NCBI GenBank assembly: GCA_963978905.1
Contig: OZ022256.1
Coordinates: forward strand, 27,739,426-27,803,425
Source of the DNA: Trichostrongylus colubriformis
Lineage: Eukaryota; Nematoda; Chromadorea; Rhabditida; Trichostrongylidae
DNA: 64,000 bases
Direction: 5' to 3'
A program made the position numbers and the translations under genes. A model generated the notes under the pieces. It saw only the letters and a list, made by a program, of their open reading frames with translations, was not told the DNA's origin and searched no databases. Shown piece by piece: positions 47,600 to 59,639 of this stretch (position 1 is its first letter; each line of letters opens with the position of its first letter).

Positions 47600-50500
47600 A
47601 CTGCCCTCTATAAAAACTACATTCACATCACTTGCTACAAATGAACAGGACTGGCGTCATCAGGACCCAAACGACATCACGCTAATAATGTTAGTCATAT
47701 TTTGCGATCAGCATCCTCAAATACCCCTTCATGAAAGTTTTAAACGAATCAACTAACAAAGTTGTTGCAGTATTTTTGTGTAATTGCACCAAATTGGCGT
47801 TAACGAAAAAAAGAAACCGTACGTGATCACCCCCTGAATAACCTTTAGAGAAAGTTTCAGCAAGGCCCTTTTACTCAATTCATTGTTCTCTAGCGAGTTG
47901 AGTTGTGCCGAAGGTTTCACTATGGAGGGTGTGGAAATGTGGGATGGAGAAGCGATGAATGGCTTGTAGGAGCTGCCTATAGTAGCTGAGATAAAGTTGC
48001 GTGCATGCTCTGGTCGTTAAATTATGCATGCAGTGCTGAGTACCCATGTTGGAAGATATATCGGACAAAGGGTGCGAGTAGTTCCTTTAAATAGCAACGT
48101 TGCAAGAACCTTGTTCCTTTTTACATGTTGCGGGTTATTTTGGAGATTTTCGCATGTGTTGATGCTAAGGAGGATATAAGCATAGCGATGGCATTTTAAA
48201 AAACCCCCCTAGATATTTTGCATCTGGTGTCTCCCAGATCTTTATCGAAATTTCCCTAGAATTGTGAGGGAAAAGTAGGTTAAGTCGAGAGTTTTTAACC
48301 CTGCCGAGTGTTTCCATCCATCGTGCATATTCCTAATTGGTATAATTGGTCAGACCACTCTTGAATTGTCCTAGCCTTGTGCGGATATTTAATGATCTGG
48401 TGCCTGTTTTCGTTGTCGCCCGCCCACAAAGTGAATTCAAGCGAAATCACCCAATAACATGAATTGAGAAATCATGGAATGGCAGGTTCCTATTAACAAC
48501 CTTCACTTTAGGCACTCAAGGCTAATCAACAACATTCGATGAGAAAAACAAAAAACGTTGTTTCCACACGGTAAATGTGTTAAATAGTAGTTTTTTTTTA
48601 AGGATTTCCTTGCAAAACCATTTGGCATGTTCTCTCCTTTCTTTTCAATTATCCACACCTTTTTCCTTCTTCTTGAATTCGCAGAGAAAAAACTATCTAG
48701 TGATTGATCGATAAACGTTACGCATACTCGAAAAAGCGATAGCGTCAGACATCAATGTTACGCCGCAAGACATCGACTTGGTCACTGTCTGTCACAGAGA
48801 TGAACACAGAGTTATAATTGCCATGTAGAATGATAAAACGGTTCAATTAAGGTTTAAATATAAATGTATGGGTATCAGCAAAACTGGCTGGTGGAGCACG
48901 ACAAGGGATACTGGAGATGACGCTGAGCAAAGTGTACAGCATGAATGCAACAAGTAAGGAGGTAACAAATTATGTTGAGTGGTCTTGATCTTGAGGAAAT
49001 CGTGATGGTATTAGCTGTGAGAACCAGTTATGATTCGGGAAGAACGAAGTCAAGTGAGCGCGATGACTAACGCTCCCAACGCATTCTCAGGACCGGAATT
49101 TGGCATCGATGATAACGCATCAAAGCGGGCCGCGATGCCGCGAAGCGAGTATTTCCGTGATTTCGCGGTCGAAATGCCGAAATGGCTCATAAATGGGGTG
49201 AAGCACTTAGCTTGTGCTGGATGTGGTCGGGAGATGAATATAGGGCAATAGAAGAACAGTAATAAGTCACGTAGCGAACGTCTGGTGTCCTTCAACTGGA
49301 GAGGAAGATGATGAATTATACACTTTTTGTCCCCACGAGATTCGCCCTAGCGCCAAATATTGGTTGCGCCGATTGGAGACGAGCGCATGCAACAGCAAAA
49401 TTGCAAACATTCCACGGAACAAAGCGCACCCGGCGAACGCCACATGAGAATCAATCAAGAGCCATCAGTAATTGAAGAATAACAATGCGAAGAAGAACGG
49501 TGAGGAGTGTGGCGCGACGAATCGCGACCGACCGACCGATAGGCGACGGCCGCCGTCCCGTAGCGGTCGTCGCAGCCGTCTTGATCGAATTAAACGGAAA
49601 CAAATGGTGGCACTGGCCCCCGCTATACTATGTACTCAATCGGTGGCAGCAGCAGCTGGAACAACTGGACGTCCCGGGGATCACAGATTGTCTCGAGAGT
49701 GCTGCCTCGGCCGAGTGGCCGTGTTCTCGAGAACGATTGGATGAGCGGGCATCCCACGAGGAGAAATTCGGGCCTATCTGCGGGGCCACGAGTCGAGTGC
49801 ACCACTCCTCGGGGGCCAGGCCAGCCATCGGTCAGCCCTCAGGGAGAATCGAATTCAAAGACGCCAGACGACTTATCGATTTCGAAGTTTGAGGAAGGCA
49901 GGAGTGTAATGGGCGAGAAGTGTGAAGCATTTCATTGATCAACGGCGAGACAAGTGGACAACACATCCTCATTTCCGAGGGACAACCCGAGCCGATAGGA
50001 TCTGAAAGAGCAAGGACAAGTGTTATGCTGAGGGCTAGCGACCCGAAACAAAGATTGACAGCTCATTTTCGCGGGAAAAGTTGAGAGAAAGTCGGCGAAA
50101 TTGTCCAGTCAACGAAAAAGTCGTTTTATTTTCTCGATGCGCTTGATGGATTCGGCTTCATATTCCAAAATTAGATTGGATTTATGCTTGAGACGGCCTA
50201 AATTGAATGTTCAGGCCATCAATCACTCGCAACGACTCGCTCAGGGAATAGTCGGCTGTCTTCAGCTCTTCAAAGCATGCAAGGAACATCGAAGAAGAAA
50301 TCACGAGAAAAACAAAATCGATGAGGGCGTGCTATTTGACTTCGAAAAATTGCCGAAACCATTTCCTAGGTGGTATTTGCTTGAAGCGAAAAAGAGTTTA
50401 TTCCGACTATACTGGTTGTTCATTCAATCCTCAAGAAAACAATTAGAAGCACCAACGCGGATACTTTGATCGGTGTCAAATAAAAAATGAAAAAAATGAG

Positions 50501-51640
50501 AGTTGAAAAGTGGAAATAAAGGTGCTAAGTGAGACTTTTAATGAAAAGACGTCAAACAGCCGGAATCTTGAGAAATAAGACCTCTGCTCCTCCGCTTACC
50601 TCCATGGTGCATGGGTTTTGCGGCTCGCCGATTCATTGAGTATCGGAGGGCCTGTGGATCTGTGATGCGTGGGTGTCACACGCATCGCATAGCGTACTTA
50701 CTCGTGGGAATAGCACGGATACGGGGTCGACCCATATAAGCTCTTATAGAGAAACTTAAGATCACCTTGGATTCCAACTACGTCACACCCTATCACCTTG
50801 AACCCATAACTTTCATTTATTTTAATTATTTTTCCCCTTTTGAGCATCGAGTGTGTCTTTTTTAATGCAGCTAATATAGCATCACCGTCTCATTGCATAG
50901 CTATTACATTTTTTCTATTGTCTTCCAATTTTTCTGCTCATCGGAAAGAGAGCAGCGAACAAGGGATAATCGGATTGCAAGGTGGCGGACCAATACAAAG
51001 TAATCGGTTTGTGCCAAAAAATGCATCTGTGGCTATGGTGCTTTCCAGTGCTTTTTTTTTTGGATTAAGCTTATTCTCAAATGCAGCATAATAAATGGTT
51101 GCATAATTATGTCAAGATATATAGGAGAATTCCCTCCTATGTTAAATAAGACTCGGTATAGAATGCCCGTACTTCACTAGAATCATTAAAAAGGTGACAA
51201 TTTGCGTTTGCTTTGAGAGGAAGGTATGAAAAAACAAAAAAATGGTCTTCGATTTGCCGTCGGGCAATTTTCAGATTTTTCCGCATGGATGAGTCCCAAC
51301 AGGCTACGCTCTTGTTCATCATATGATTGGGTAGATTACGACGTTCCATGTTTTCTTTCTGTGGAAGGTCACGTACTTGATCGGACGCTCATTTCGCCAT
51401 TTGGCCCTTCCTGTGTCCGGAACCTTTTGCAATGCTAGATCCCGAGAGATTTCTCGAAATTCGTATTTTTCCAGAGGACGTTGCACAAATTCTTCAGAAC
51501 TGTGCAATCTATTCATTCAAAGACATCGAGGGGCAATGTTGGATTATTGTATGGGTTACGGTGACCTGCAGTTCGTTAGTTTGCATGTACGATACATCAA
51601 GTATGAGTATGAGCTCAAGGCCTTTTTCTAAAGAAAAATC
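47600..51640. other. Intergenic upstream of soc-2, mostly unassigned
   Basis: No gene was recognised. A GC-rich block at about 49,480-49,900 (CpG-rich, with overlapping frames on both strands) and two protein-like frames at 49,030-49,251 (+) and 50,101-50,469 (+, 122 codons, ending in a basic, aromatic stretch) stand out from the AT-rich background. They could be exons of an unidentified gene or a regulatory region; I found no consistent splice chain or domain. Confidence 0.35.
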
Positions 51641-51649
51641 ACACTTTTC

Positions 51650-51990
51650 TCTGACTCTTTTGCTCATTCTCCCTTTAAGTGTTTCACTTGTTTGTTGTTG
51701 CGTGATGTTTCACAAGTTTACCATTATCATGAATTGAATCAATTTCGCCATACGCGACATCAAATGACAGTGGGGAAGGGGGTGGGGTGAAGCGCTCAGT
51801 TGGTGGTGAAGCGTACAAGGATCTCAATAGCGCACTTTTAACGGCGTTTCTAACGTTGTTTTCACTACATATTTCTTTTCTGAGTCCGAATGTTCGTTGA
51901 TAGAAAACAGTTTTTCGAACACGTTTTTCTTCGTTGCCCACTCCCTTCCACTCCTACCCCCTCTTCTCAGTGCTTCTAAGACAGGAGACA
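51650..51990. repeat. Dispersed repeat (also at 8.3 and 53.7 kb)
   Basis: CACTTGTTTGTTGTTG, TTATCATGAATTGAATC and GACATCAAATGACAG match 8,320-8,745 in order and orientation. Confidence 0.6.
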
Positions 51991-53102
51991 TAACGTACGT
52001 GAAATATCCTTTATAAGTGTTTGAGCCCGCATGTGCTCGGGCCCGTGCATTAAAAAATCACTACAATTACATTTACAAATGTAAAAGGCCTGTGTACTGA
52101 GGATACCAATGAGGGCACATTTGACCGATTGTGAAAGATGAATGTAGAGAAGTTAAAATGCAACAGTAGGGAAAATGGGACGAAACGGTTGAAAATCGTG
52201 AAATGAACTTCCTGACAGTGATCGCTGTTGAGGCTGCCCTTGTTTTCACGCCCTCTGCATCACTGAAGGGCTGATAAGGCCCGCCAGGCTTGTCACCTTT
52301 GCCCGCCGGCACCCATTGCACCGAAGGGCACCCAAGCGAGACCGCGATAAAAATCCCAATGCGCGCTTTTTGAGGCGAGTTTTGCCATAACTAGTTTCTA
52401 TCTTCACATTTCCGATCTCCTTTATAACCCCTAACGATGTTTTCAGAGCAGAACACAGGTGATATGTATGTTAGCCCGTGTTCATACTTTGCGATGCCAG
52501 CGGAATTGCGTGGCTGCATTTCTCTGCGTCTCCGCCTGTGCCACCTTATCTCGTTGCCTGCGTCGTCTCGGCACCTCCACCGTGCCATCTGCCCCGCTAC
52601 CCTGTGAATGGAGCCACGCCTTGCCGGCGCAAAGTACACGCGGCTTTAGAGTTCACACTCCGCCAAAAGTTTGGTTTGGCTCGTAACTTCATTTTGGCTA
52701 ATTTGCCATATGCGGACAATTGTAGGGTAACACTCTAAGAATCACCGTTCAGCATCCTTCTCTCTCATGATATCCACATTGCAAATGGCGGCGAAAACAT
52801 GTACGACTAAGTCACGACATCATTAACAAGTAATCATTAATAAAGTTTTCATGGATGATTCCGTGGTGAGGCGAGCAGAACCCGCCAACATCACGTACAT
52901 GCCACAATGGAGCCTTGCACGAAATTGGACGAATGCTTCACTGAAAGGATTGCTCTTTCTGGTCGCTGCTTGTAGCATTAATCACGTGTACATGCCAATC
53001 CATCTTTAATTCCAGTAACGGCTCAAGGTTTCAGCAGGGTAGCTTGCACAACTTTGACGATCTAACAAATGAAATGCCTACCAGGGACAACATTATCGCA
53101 GC

Positions 53103-53435
53103 TTAAAGGCACTTTCCGCGTTGGGAGAGCGATCATAATCGGGGTCAATAATGAACCCAGAACCGCTAATCTACTCAGTAGCAGTGAAAAAACTAGCCCA
53201 CGAACCCTCCTGGCAGCGCAACGCCCGCGGGAGGCAACTGGGACCCCGCCCACGAATTGGTCACCAATTGGGGTCACCAATTGGTGGGCGGGGTCCCAGT
53301 TGCCTCCCGCGGGCTTTGCGCTGCCAGGAGGGTTTGTGGCGCCGCTCTAGGGGTACAGCCGCGACAGTTACCAGGGGGTCTATCGGCTGCGGCAGGGTAA
53401 ATAGCAGGTAAGATTATCGTAGAAAGTGCCTTTAA
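53103..53435. mobile_element. TTAA-flanked palindromic MITE with near-perfect arms
   Basis: Ends TTAAAGGCACTTTCCGCG and, inverted, TTAAAGGCACTTTCTACG. The inner arms (about 53,200-53,265 and 53,275-53,340) are nearly identical inverted copies containing CCTCCTGGCAGCGCAA and GGGAGGCAACTGGGACCCCG, separated by a short ACCAATTGG centre. Same family as 32,470-32,969. Little arm divergence suggests recent formation or gene conversion. Confidence 0.85.
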
Positions 53436-53520
53436 AGGAACCGGGAGTGGTTGGGAGAGGAAGATGAGAAGAAATGATCATTTTAAAACGAACATCCTAG
53501 GTTAAAAGGGATGATCGGCA
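53432..53520. repeat. TTAA-family-2 end sharing a TTAA with the preceding element
   Basis: TTAAAGGAACCGGGAGTGGT begins at the very TTAA that ends 53,103-53,435, followed by AGAGGAAGATGAGAAGAAAT as in 54,582-55,470. The right end is not found. Confidence 0.5.
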
Positions 53521-53619
53521 AAGAAACTTGCATCTCTCGCGCATCACTTCGAACTGCAACAACCTCTTTCCGAGTTACTCGATGAAGGAGATGTCATTTG
53601 TTGTATCGTAGGGTGTATT

Positions 53620-53900
53620 CCATTCATTCATGATGATGGGAAATATGTGGAAGAACAAATCGCAGCAACCAAGTGAAACAATGAATGATAGAATGAACAA
53701 AAGGGAAGAGAAAAGGTGTTTGTGATGTAAAATTTTGGGTTAAGCGTTCAGTTGAGGGTGAACCGCGCAAAAAAATCAAATAGAAATACCGTTCCGAAGG
53801 GGCTATTCTACGCGACTTCGTTACATATTGTCTTTTCTGTGTTCGAATGTTCGTTTGCAGAGGGAAATGTTTCAGGATATGCCTTTCCACCTTGCTCCCC
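53620..53900. repeat. Dispersed repeat, inverted diverged copy
   Basis: Read on the - strand it matches the repeat at 51,650-51,990 (a GTTTCACTTGGTTGCTGCG block, CATCATCATGAATG, and a conserved GTCTTTTCTGTG/TTCTTTTCTGAG block). Confidence 0.5.
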
Positions 53901-54581
53901 CCCCCTCTCCCGGTGGCTTTGATTGAATTAGCTGGTGGCGCTAATTAAATTACCATGTTTGTACGACTTAGGAACGCAGGGAATACCCTCCCACTATTGT
54001 GTAGATTTTTTGGAACGAAGTGGCTTAACAATCATCAGGGAAATCTAGAAACGAGGCGACCTTTGCTTGAAGATGGTGGAGTTTAGCGTCTTGAAGACCA
54101 CGACAAGGAATACAGCAAAATGTTAGCATGTGAGAGTGTTTCGTGGGGCTTTGAAGCTCGGGTAACCTTACAAGTATGGTGCCTATAGACCTACTGTGGA
54201 ATGAGAACTATCCATGTTCCATCGTTCTTAAGAGGTTATGAAAACACAAAAAAAGCTTGAAAACAAACAAGCAGAGTTCGCTTCACAACATCAAACACTC
54301 ACTGTTGAGAGTAGCGGAGAGTAAACTGTTTGGATAAACGTCGAAGGAGTGAGTGCCATTCGGACAAAAAATTGGCATTGCGGCTTGCGACACAAAGCTG
54401 CGCAGTAAGGATACCGTATGCGGTTGGGTTCCGAGGGAACCACCGCCTACTGCGTCTAAAATAAGTATTCAGGACATAACTACCTACATATGGCTTTCTT
54501 TCGCACGCATATTGGCTTCGCACTGCGTGACACGAACTTAGAACCACGGTTTATCCTGTCTAAAACACATTACAGCTCAGG

Positions 54582-55470
54582 TTAAAGGAACCGGAAGGGG
54601 TCCGAAACAAGAGGAAGATGCAAAGAAGTGAGCATTTTTTAACGAAAGCTGAAGGATAGAAGCGATAAAAAAGGTGAAAAAACCCGGATTCAAGAGCGCA
54701 TCGCTGCTGTGTGCACTCGCATCCAATTCGCATCATATCACAGACCTTCCGAGTTGTCCGCTGTAGGAGACGGGCCGCGCGCCAACGTTAGTTGTAGGGT
54801 GCTACTGGAGTTCGGGGGGGCCACTGCAGTAGTGTCTCTGCGTCTCTAACGCACGGCTAGAGCGCAGAGAGGCCATAGCGCTAGCCGAATCGGGTTCGAA
54901 TTCTGCATAAAAACCATTCTGTAAGACAAATTCGTACTTTTTTTCATCCTAACTTAGCCTAAGCCTTGGAGAAGGAGATTCCCTTCCCCTAGGCTTAGGT
55001 GAATACGCGTAAGTGGTTGTTTAGACTAGTTATGGCTAGTTTTTCGTAATACACTTTTGCAAGAATAATTCAATTGGTTTTTTCAGTTAGTTAGCTGTAT
55101 CTAGGCATAAAATAACCTTGAGAGTGCCTATAAGCTGAAATCAGGCGCGACTCTTGCTTTTGTCGAGTGGCCCCCCCCAACTCCAGTAGCGCCAGTTGTA
55201 GCACCTGACTCCCAGCGCAGTGGAGTGGCCATTCCCAACTACATTAGCATTCTTGTTAGAACATCTACTAGAAACAATCCAAGAAGGAACAAAGGAAAAA
55301 GTAGAGGGAAAAAACAGATTTCAATAGGAACATCTCCCTTGGCAGCATGCCAAGGCGTCAAATTGGCTAGTTTGTGCAATGGCGACTACTTAATCTCGTA
55401 CGAACTCGTCTATTCTACCGTAGGCCAAAATTGCCCCCCTCTCCCCTTCCGGTGTCTCCGGTGTCTTTAA
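54582..55470. mobile_element. TTAA-flanked MITE, family 2, interrupted by another element
   Basis: Ends TTAAAGGAACCGGAAGGGGT and, inverted, TTAAAGACACCGGAGACACC with TTAA borders. Removal of 54,798-55,193 plus one 8-bp duplication gives a sequence collinear with the inverse of 34,517-34,977. Confidence 0.85.
54798..55193. mobile_element. 8-bp-TSD element with tRNA-like core, intact copy
   Basis: Inverted ends GGTGCTACTGGAGTTCGGGG and GGCGCTACTGGAGTTGGGGG run for about 28 bp. Exact 8-bp duplications AGTTGTAG flank it (54,790-54,797 and 55,194-55,201). Within it GGCTAGAGCGC followed by CGGGTTCGAATTCTG (54,891-54,905) resembles the D-arm and T-arm of a tRNA. 396 bp, non-coding. The duplication length points to a hAT-type mobiliser. 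Confidence 0.9.
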
Positions 55471-56635
55471 GTGAGAGCTTACTCCATAAAACAAGAGCCA
55501 GCGTCAGCATCGGCAACCTAGGTTATCATTCTCGTCAACAGCAGGCTGATGAGATGAGTTGTACTAACCACTTCATTCTGCGCTAAATGTCGAAACCACA
55601 ACATGGAAGTAACCTGATCTGCTTTTTCAACGCTCGAAACCACAAAGGGGAAAGAATCGTTGCAAAAGTTCGACGTAATATGAGCCAGAAGGGTTCCTAG
55701 CGGGGTATGTTGACGACAGGCTGCCATTGAAGGTGTCGCTTTTCGAGGAAACGGAAGCTCGGCTCGCTGCTCTAGCGGGAGGGAACCTGTTAGCTGCTAG
55801 TACTGATCGAATTCCAGTGGTACGGAAATGAACTTGAACAGAAACTATCGCAGCCACTCAGATAGAGAAGCGGAGGGAGACAATTGGAGTGCTTGAGAGG
55901 GTCGTTGCGTTGTAATGATCGGCTTTTACGAGGTGAGACTCATCATGAGAGGAACAGATCAAACACGACTATGTTGCCAAGGCAGAGAGCACTGAAACCC
56001 TGATATCTACTGCATGAAAAAATGACCGGTCATTCCAGGGATGGGAAACCGGAAATAAAGAGGCCTTAGAACAATATAACTTTGAATAGTAAAAAAGATT
56101 TTCAAAAGTATGGAAAATGGCGTGTGCGTCAGGACATTCGCAACGGACCACCCACTTTTCGTGCGCGGTGAGGCGAATGGTGCCACTGCGCGCGACGAGC
56201 GCCTCGCTGGTTCCACTTCGAACTGGCAAAGCGCTATAGGGATGCGGTCGTCGTCTTCTAATTATACCTGTCGCAATTGAGGGTCTTGCCGCGTATGCTA
56301 AAAACGGAGGGTTATCCATGAAAGTAATGATTTCATGAATCAAAAAGTGTTTGGCAATGAATAAGTCGTTAAAGATGAGCCATGCATGCAGCCCTCATTT
56401 CAAACCGCTGAGATTCTTTTATAGGCCTGCGCAAGCATAGCACGACGAATGAGGAAGAGAGGGGAAAGTAGTGCGCGAAATGATTGGCTTGTTGAGACCA
56501 TGATCAAAGTGAGTGTGGACTCTCTTTTCCCGGATTCGCGTGGCTCCGAAAAACACAAAAAAACATAAACGCCCTGTTAGATAGTCGATTGAAACCCTGA
56601 GCGAACAAGAATGGAGATCTTCATGATAGGCGAGA

Positions 56636-56903
56636 GGTGGGGGCATAGGTCGAATTTCCGCGCGATCGCCCGCGGCGAGCAGCGCGGCAAGTACGAGTCG
56701 TTTGGAATTCCGCTCAAGACGCAATGAGCTGGTACCGTGAGGGACGTTTAAAGGTAGGTAAACTCCCGAATCTTTCAACTTGGAATCTTTAAAGGTTCCT
56801 CACGGTATCACCTCATTGCGTCTTGAGAGGAATTCCCAACGCTAGCACTGACGGCGCCGCGAGTGCGACGCCGCAAGCGGAAATCGACCTATCGACCCCC
56901 ACC
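56636..56903. mobile_element. GC-rich palindromic element with GGTGGGGG ends
   Basis: Outer ends GGTGGGGGCATAGGTCGAAT and, inverted, GGTGGGGGTCGATAGGTCGA. Inner inverted arms include GGAATTCCGCTCAAGACGCA and CGGTACCGTGAGG-type blocks around a small centre. I could not identify a clear target duplication. No coding content beyond palindrome-driven frames. Confidence 0.7.
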
Positions 56904-57452
56904 CCAGACGACGATGCACCTCTAGGCGTTTCAAGTTCGACAATGGGCCATCGGCCAATGCGCAACACTGTTATTACACATTGTTCACAGCACTACTTCA
57001 CTATCATGTATCAGGTTTCAACTCAGAAAGCTATTAGACTCATGATCTAATCGGCGCAGTTGGCTTTGCAGCAACAAACGATGCAGTTTGCGGCCGGGTA
57101 CAGCACTGATACATTACTGGCATATAGCACTGCTGTCTGAGCCACAGGAAGGCAGCTCCTACTTCGAGACGAAATTGCTCTAGTTAGCCTGGCTTCGAAA
57201 ACGAACGGTCTAGTTGACGTACTTTGTATACTGAGAACAGCGTTATCTTGCTACTAATCAGCTGGGTTGAATCTGTAAGATGATTGGAGACAGCAAAGCA
57301 ATACTTCGGCTGCTGGTTACAAGTTAACATAGAGCTGTCCTAATGGGCGCAGAGAAAAAAAAAACAAAATGATATGATCACAAAGACGAAAAACGGTGTT
57401 CCCATGCGGATCTGTGAGAAGCAGTAACCACAAAGTGAACATCAGGCATAGT

Positions 57453-57827
57453 CTAAAGACACCGGAGGAGTCAATTTGGCAGGTTTGAATTATGAAAAAA
57501 AGGGTGCTCAGCAGTGTAGCAGTAGAGGAAGAACGAAATATAACGGCAAAAATTTCGCGAAAATCCACTTGTCTTTCGTCCCCCTGCCACTTGCTCGACT
57601 ATGCAGATGTCTAAAGAGAGGATAAGACGGGCTATACCGTGGCCGCGCCCTACAGGCAACTTCCTAGGCGAATGTGTGGCAGCGCTACACGCAAGTGGGA
57701 TCGTGATAAGACCACCGTGCTCTTCAATGAGCATTTCGTCACACATCAAGTCTTCTGAAGTAGAGTATATGTTTTCAGAGAACATGTATTCCTAACTCTC
57801 GCTTTTTCCTTATCCCTTTGCCTTTAA
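57453..57827. mobile_element. TTAA-flanked MITE, family 1 (copy at 57.5 kb)
   Basis: CTAAAGACACCGGAGGAGTC at the left and inverted TTAAAGGCAAAGGGATAAGG at the right. It shares GAACGAAATATAACGGCAAA and TCTTCTGAAGTAGAGTATAT blocks with 46,221-46,634. The left border has drifted from TTAA. Confidence 0.7.
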
Positions 57828-58250
57828 AGGAATCGTGCACGAAAAAATGAGTTTCTCTGCTACTCATATATTTATGTTGTAGTTGCTTAATGGCGGTAGC
57901 ATCAGAGTCTCAAAATGAAAAGTGAAAATCCGGCCAAAATACAACTCCTCGAAGTGGTAGCCAAGGGGGCGGAGCCTTAGGGTGAATGCCCGCCTTGTCG
58001 CCCACCCCGGCTGGAAACGAAGAGTTGGGCTGGTCACGTGATTTTTTGTTCCCCTCGTGCGTCTCCGATCGCGACGGACGAGACGAGTATTTACTTTGGG
58101 ACCACGCCCTCTCGGCTACCACTTTGGGGAGCTGTATCTTGGCCGGATTCTCACTTTTGCTTGAAACTTTGCATACGACTCTTAATAGGCAAACACAACA
58201 TAAATATTTGGGTATAACACAACATAAATGCAAAAACTCATTCAAAGGAA
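57824..58250. mobile_element. ACCCATATATTTATG-family element, abutting copy
   Basis: It begins at the TTAA that ends the previous element (TTAAAGGAATCGTGCACGAA) and carries ACTCATATATTTATGTTG and, inverted near the right end, ACCCAAATATTTATGTTG. GGGCGGAGCC and AAGATACAGC-type blocks match 19,775-20,195. The right terminus (AACTCATTCAAAGGAACC) is approximate. Confidence 0.65.
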
Positions 58251-58862
58251 CCTGTACCTGTATGAAAAGAAATCGCTGCACTTCGTAGGGCTTTGTTACG
58301 CCCCAACACACAGTGTTTTGTTAGGTGCTGCCACACCAAACCTATTGCTTATGCTTATTTATAACAATCGTGAAGCGCCATCGCTGGACGTATTTTTCAC
58401 CTTCTAGGACGTGTTTTTTTTAAGCTGTGGATTTATGACCAAGGATCAAAGACAAATGCCGTAAAATTTTCGACGACATCAGCGAGTTCACTGAACATCA
58501 TGACGTCTTTCAATTCACTCCGCTCAACCTAATTATCGACAGGTTGCCGCGGAGAAGAACTTTGAAGCTCAACACTTGTGAGCCATCTGTTGTCCGATGT
58601 CCATCCGTTTCAATTTCATTGTCGGCTCGTGCCCTTCATGATATATCGAGGGGTATGGATTGGGCACAAATGTGTTTACACATTCATTGCGAGAGAAGTG
58701 ACTGATGGTACTGACGGGAGCTTAACAAAGGGACATCCACGAAACCTGCACTAACAGATGTAGTATATTCGCAGTAACATCGCGCAAACTGCTGCCAAAA
58801 ACGGCAGCGATCGAACCAAAAAAAGATCGAATTTGTGACCTTTTTTACCTAATATTCTCTTC

Positions 58863-58943
58863 AGTACGTAGGGTATCGTTAGTACAATGGATAAGCAAGG
58901 AGGTCGAAAGGTACAGATGTAAGTTCGATTCCTATCCGTGACA
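58863..58943 (+). pseudogene. tRNA-Arg(TCG)-like remnant
   Basis: A-box-like TTAGTACAATGG, a loop with TCG in the anticodon place, and B-box AAGTTCGATTCC occur with roughly tRNA spacing. Acceptor and T-stem pairing is poor, so this is at best a decayed tRNA or a tRNA-derived repeat. Confidence 0.3.
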
Positions 58944-59639
58944 GAGAGAAACATCTAAGGCTTACCACTCTTTTAATAATCTTCTTGAGAACACTCCGGT
59001 CCGACGTATGGCTTATCCCATTCAAGAATTTTCATTGGAAATTTGAATTTAATTCCCTACTTCTTCTAACAACAAGTGCAGTGTTGGTGCAATAGACAAA
59101 AAATGTGCCGAAGGGCATAAGTAGGTTTTCTTTGAATCCCTCTGTCGTGCAGGGCGGACCAGTGTTGCTATGGTTGACTACATTCCATACTATAGCGTTC
59201 TGAGCAAAGGATGTAATTATTTCTCAAATGGTGGTGAGCTGGTGAGCGCGTGTGTCATAGACGAATTTTCGACCCGGTTTCTGCGACTACATAGTAAGGG
59301 TTGCCTCTTTACTTGTTTTCACCCACCAATTTCGATGATGTCAAACCTTGGTGCGATACTGGAGAAGATGTGCTATAAATCTAGCTCATCCTACTATTGA
59401 TTGAGTAGCTCATTATCAGTCTCCACTTTTGGCTATTCCCTCCTACCAGGTTGGAGCGAGATACGTGAGGATATGACTACAACACTGATATAGGGCGGTT
59501 CCATGATGGCAACTTTCATATCGATAAGGAATATAATGATATTTTACATAGTGAAAATAGAAGGTTTAGAGGATAAAGTGTTTGGCGCTAATTACACTTT
59601 TGCTAAAGGATGCGCCGTGTATTCCAGTGCAATTCAGGA

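Noticed and set aside
50101..50469. 122-codon + strand frame with a basic, aromatic-rich end
   Set aside because: The most protein-like unassigned frame, but I recognise no family and find no partner exons; left as unassigned rather than called.
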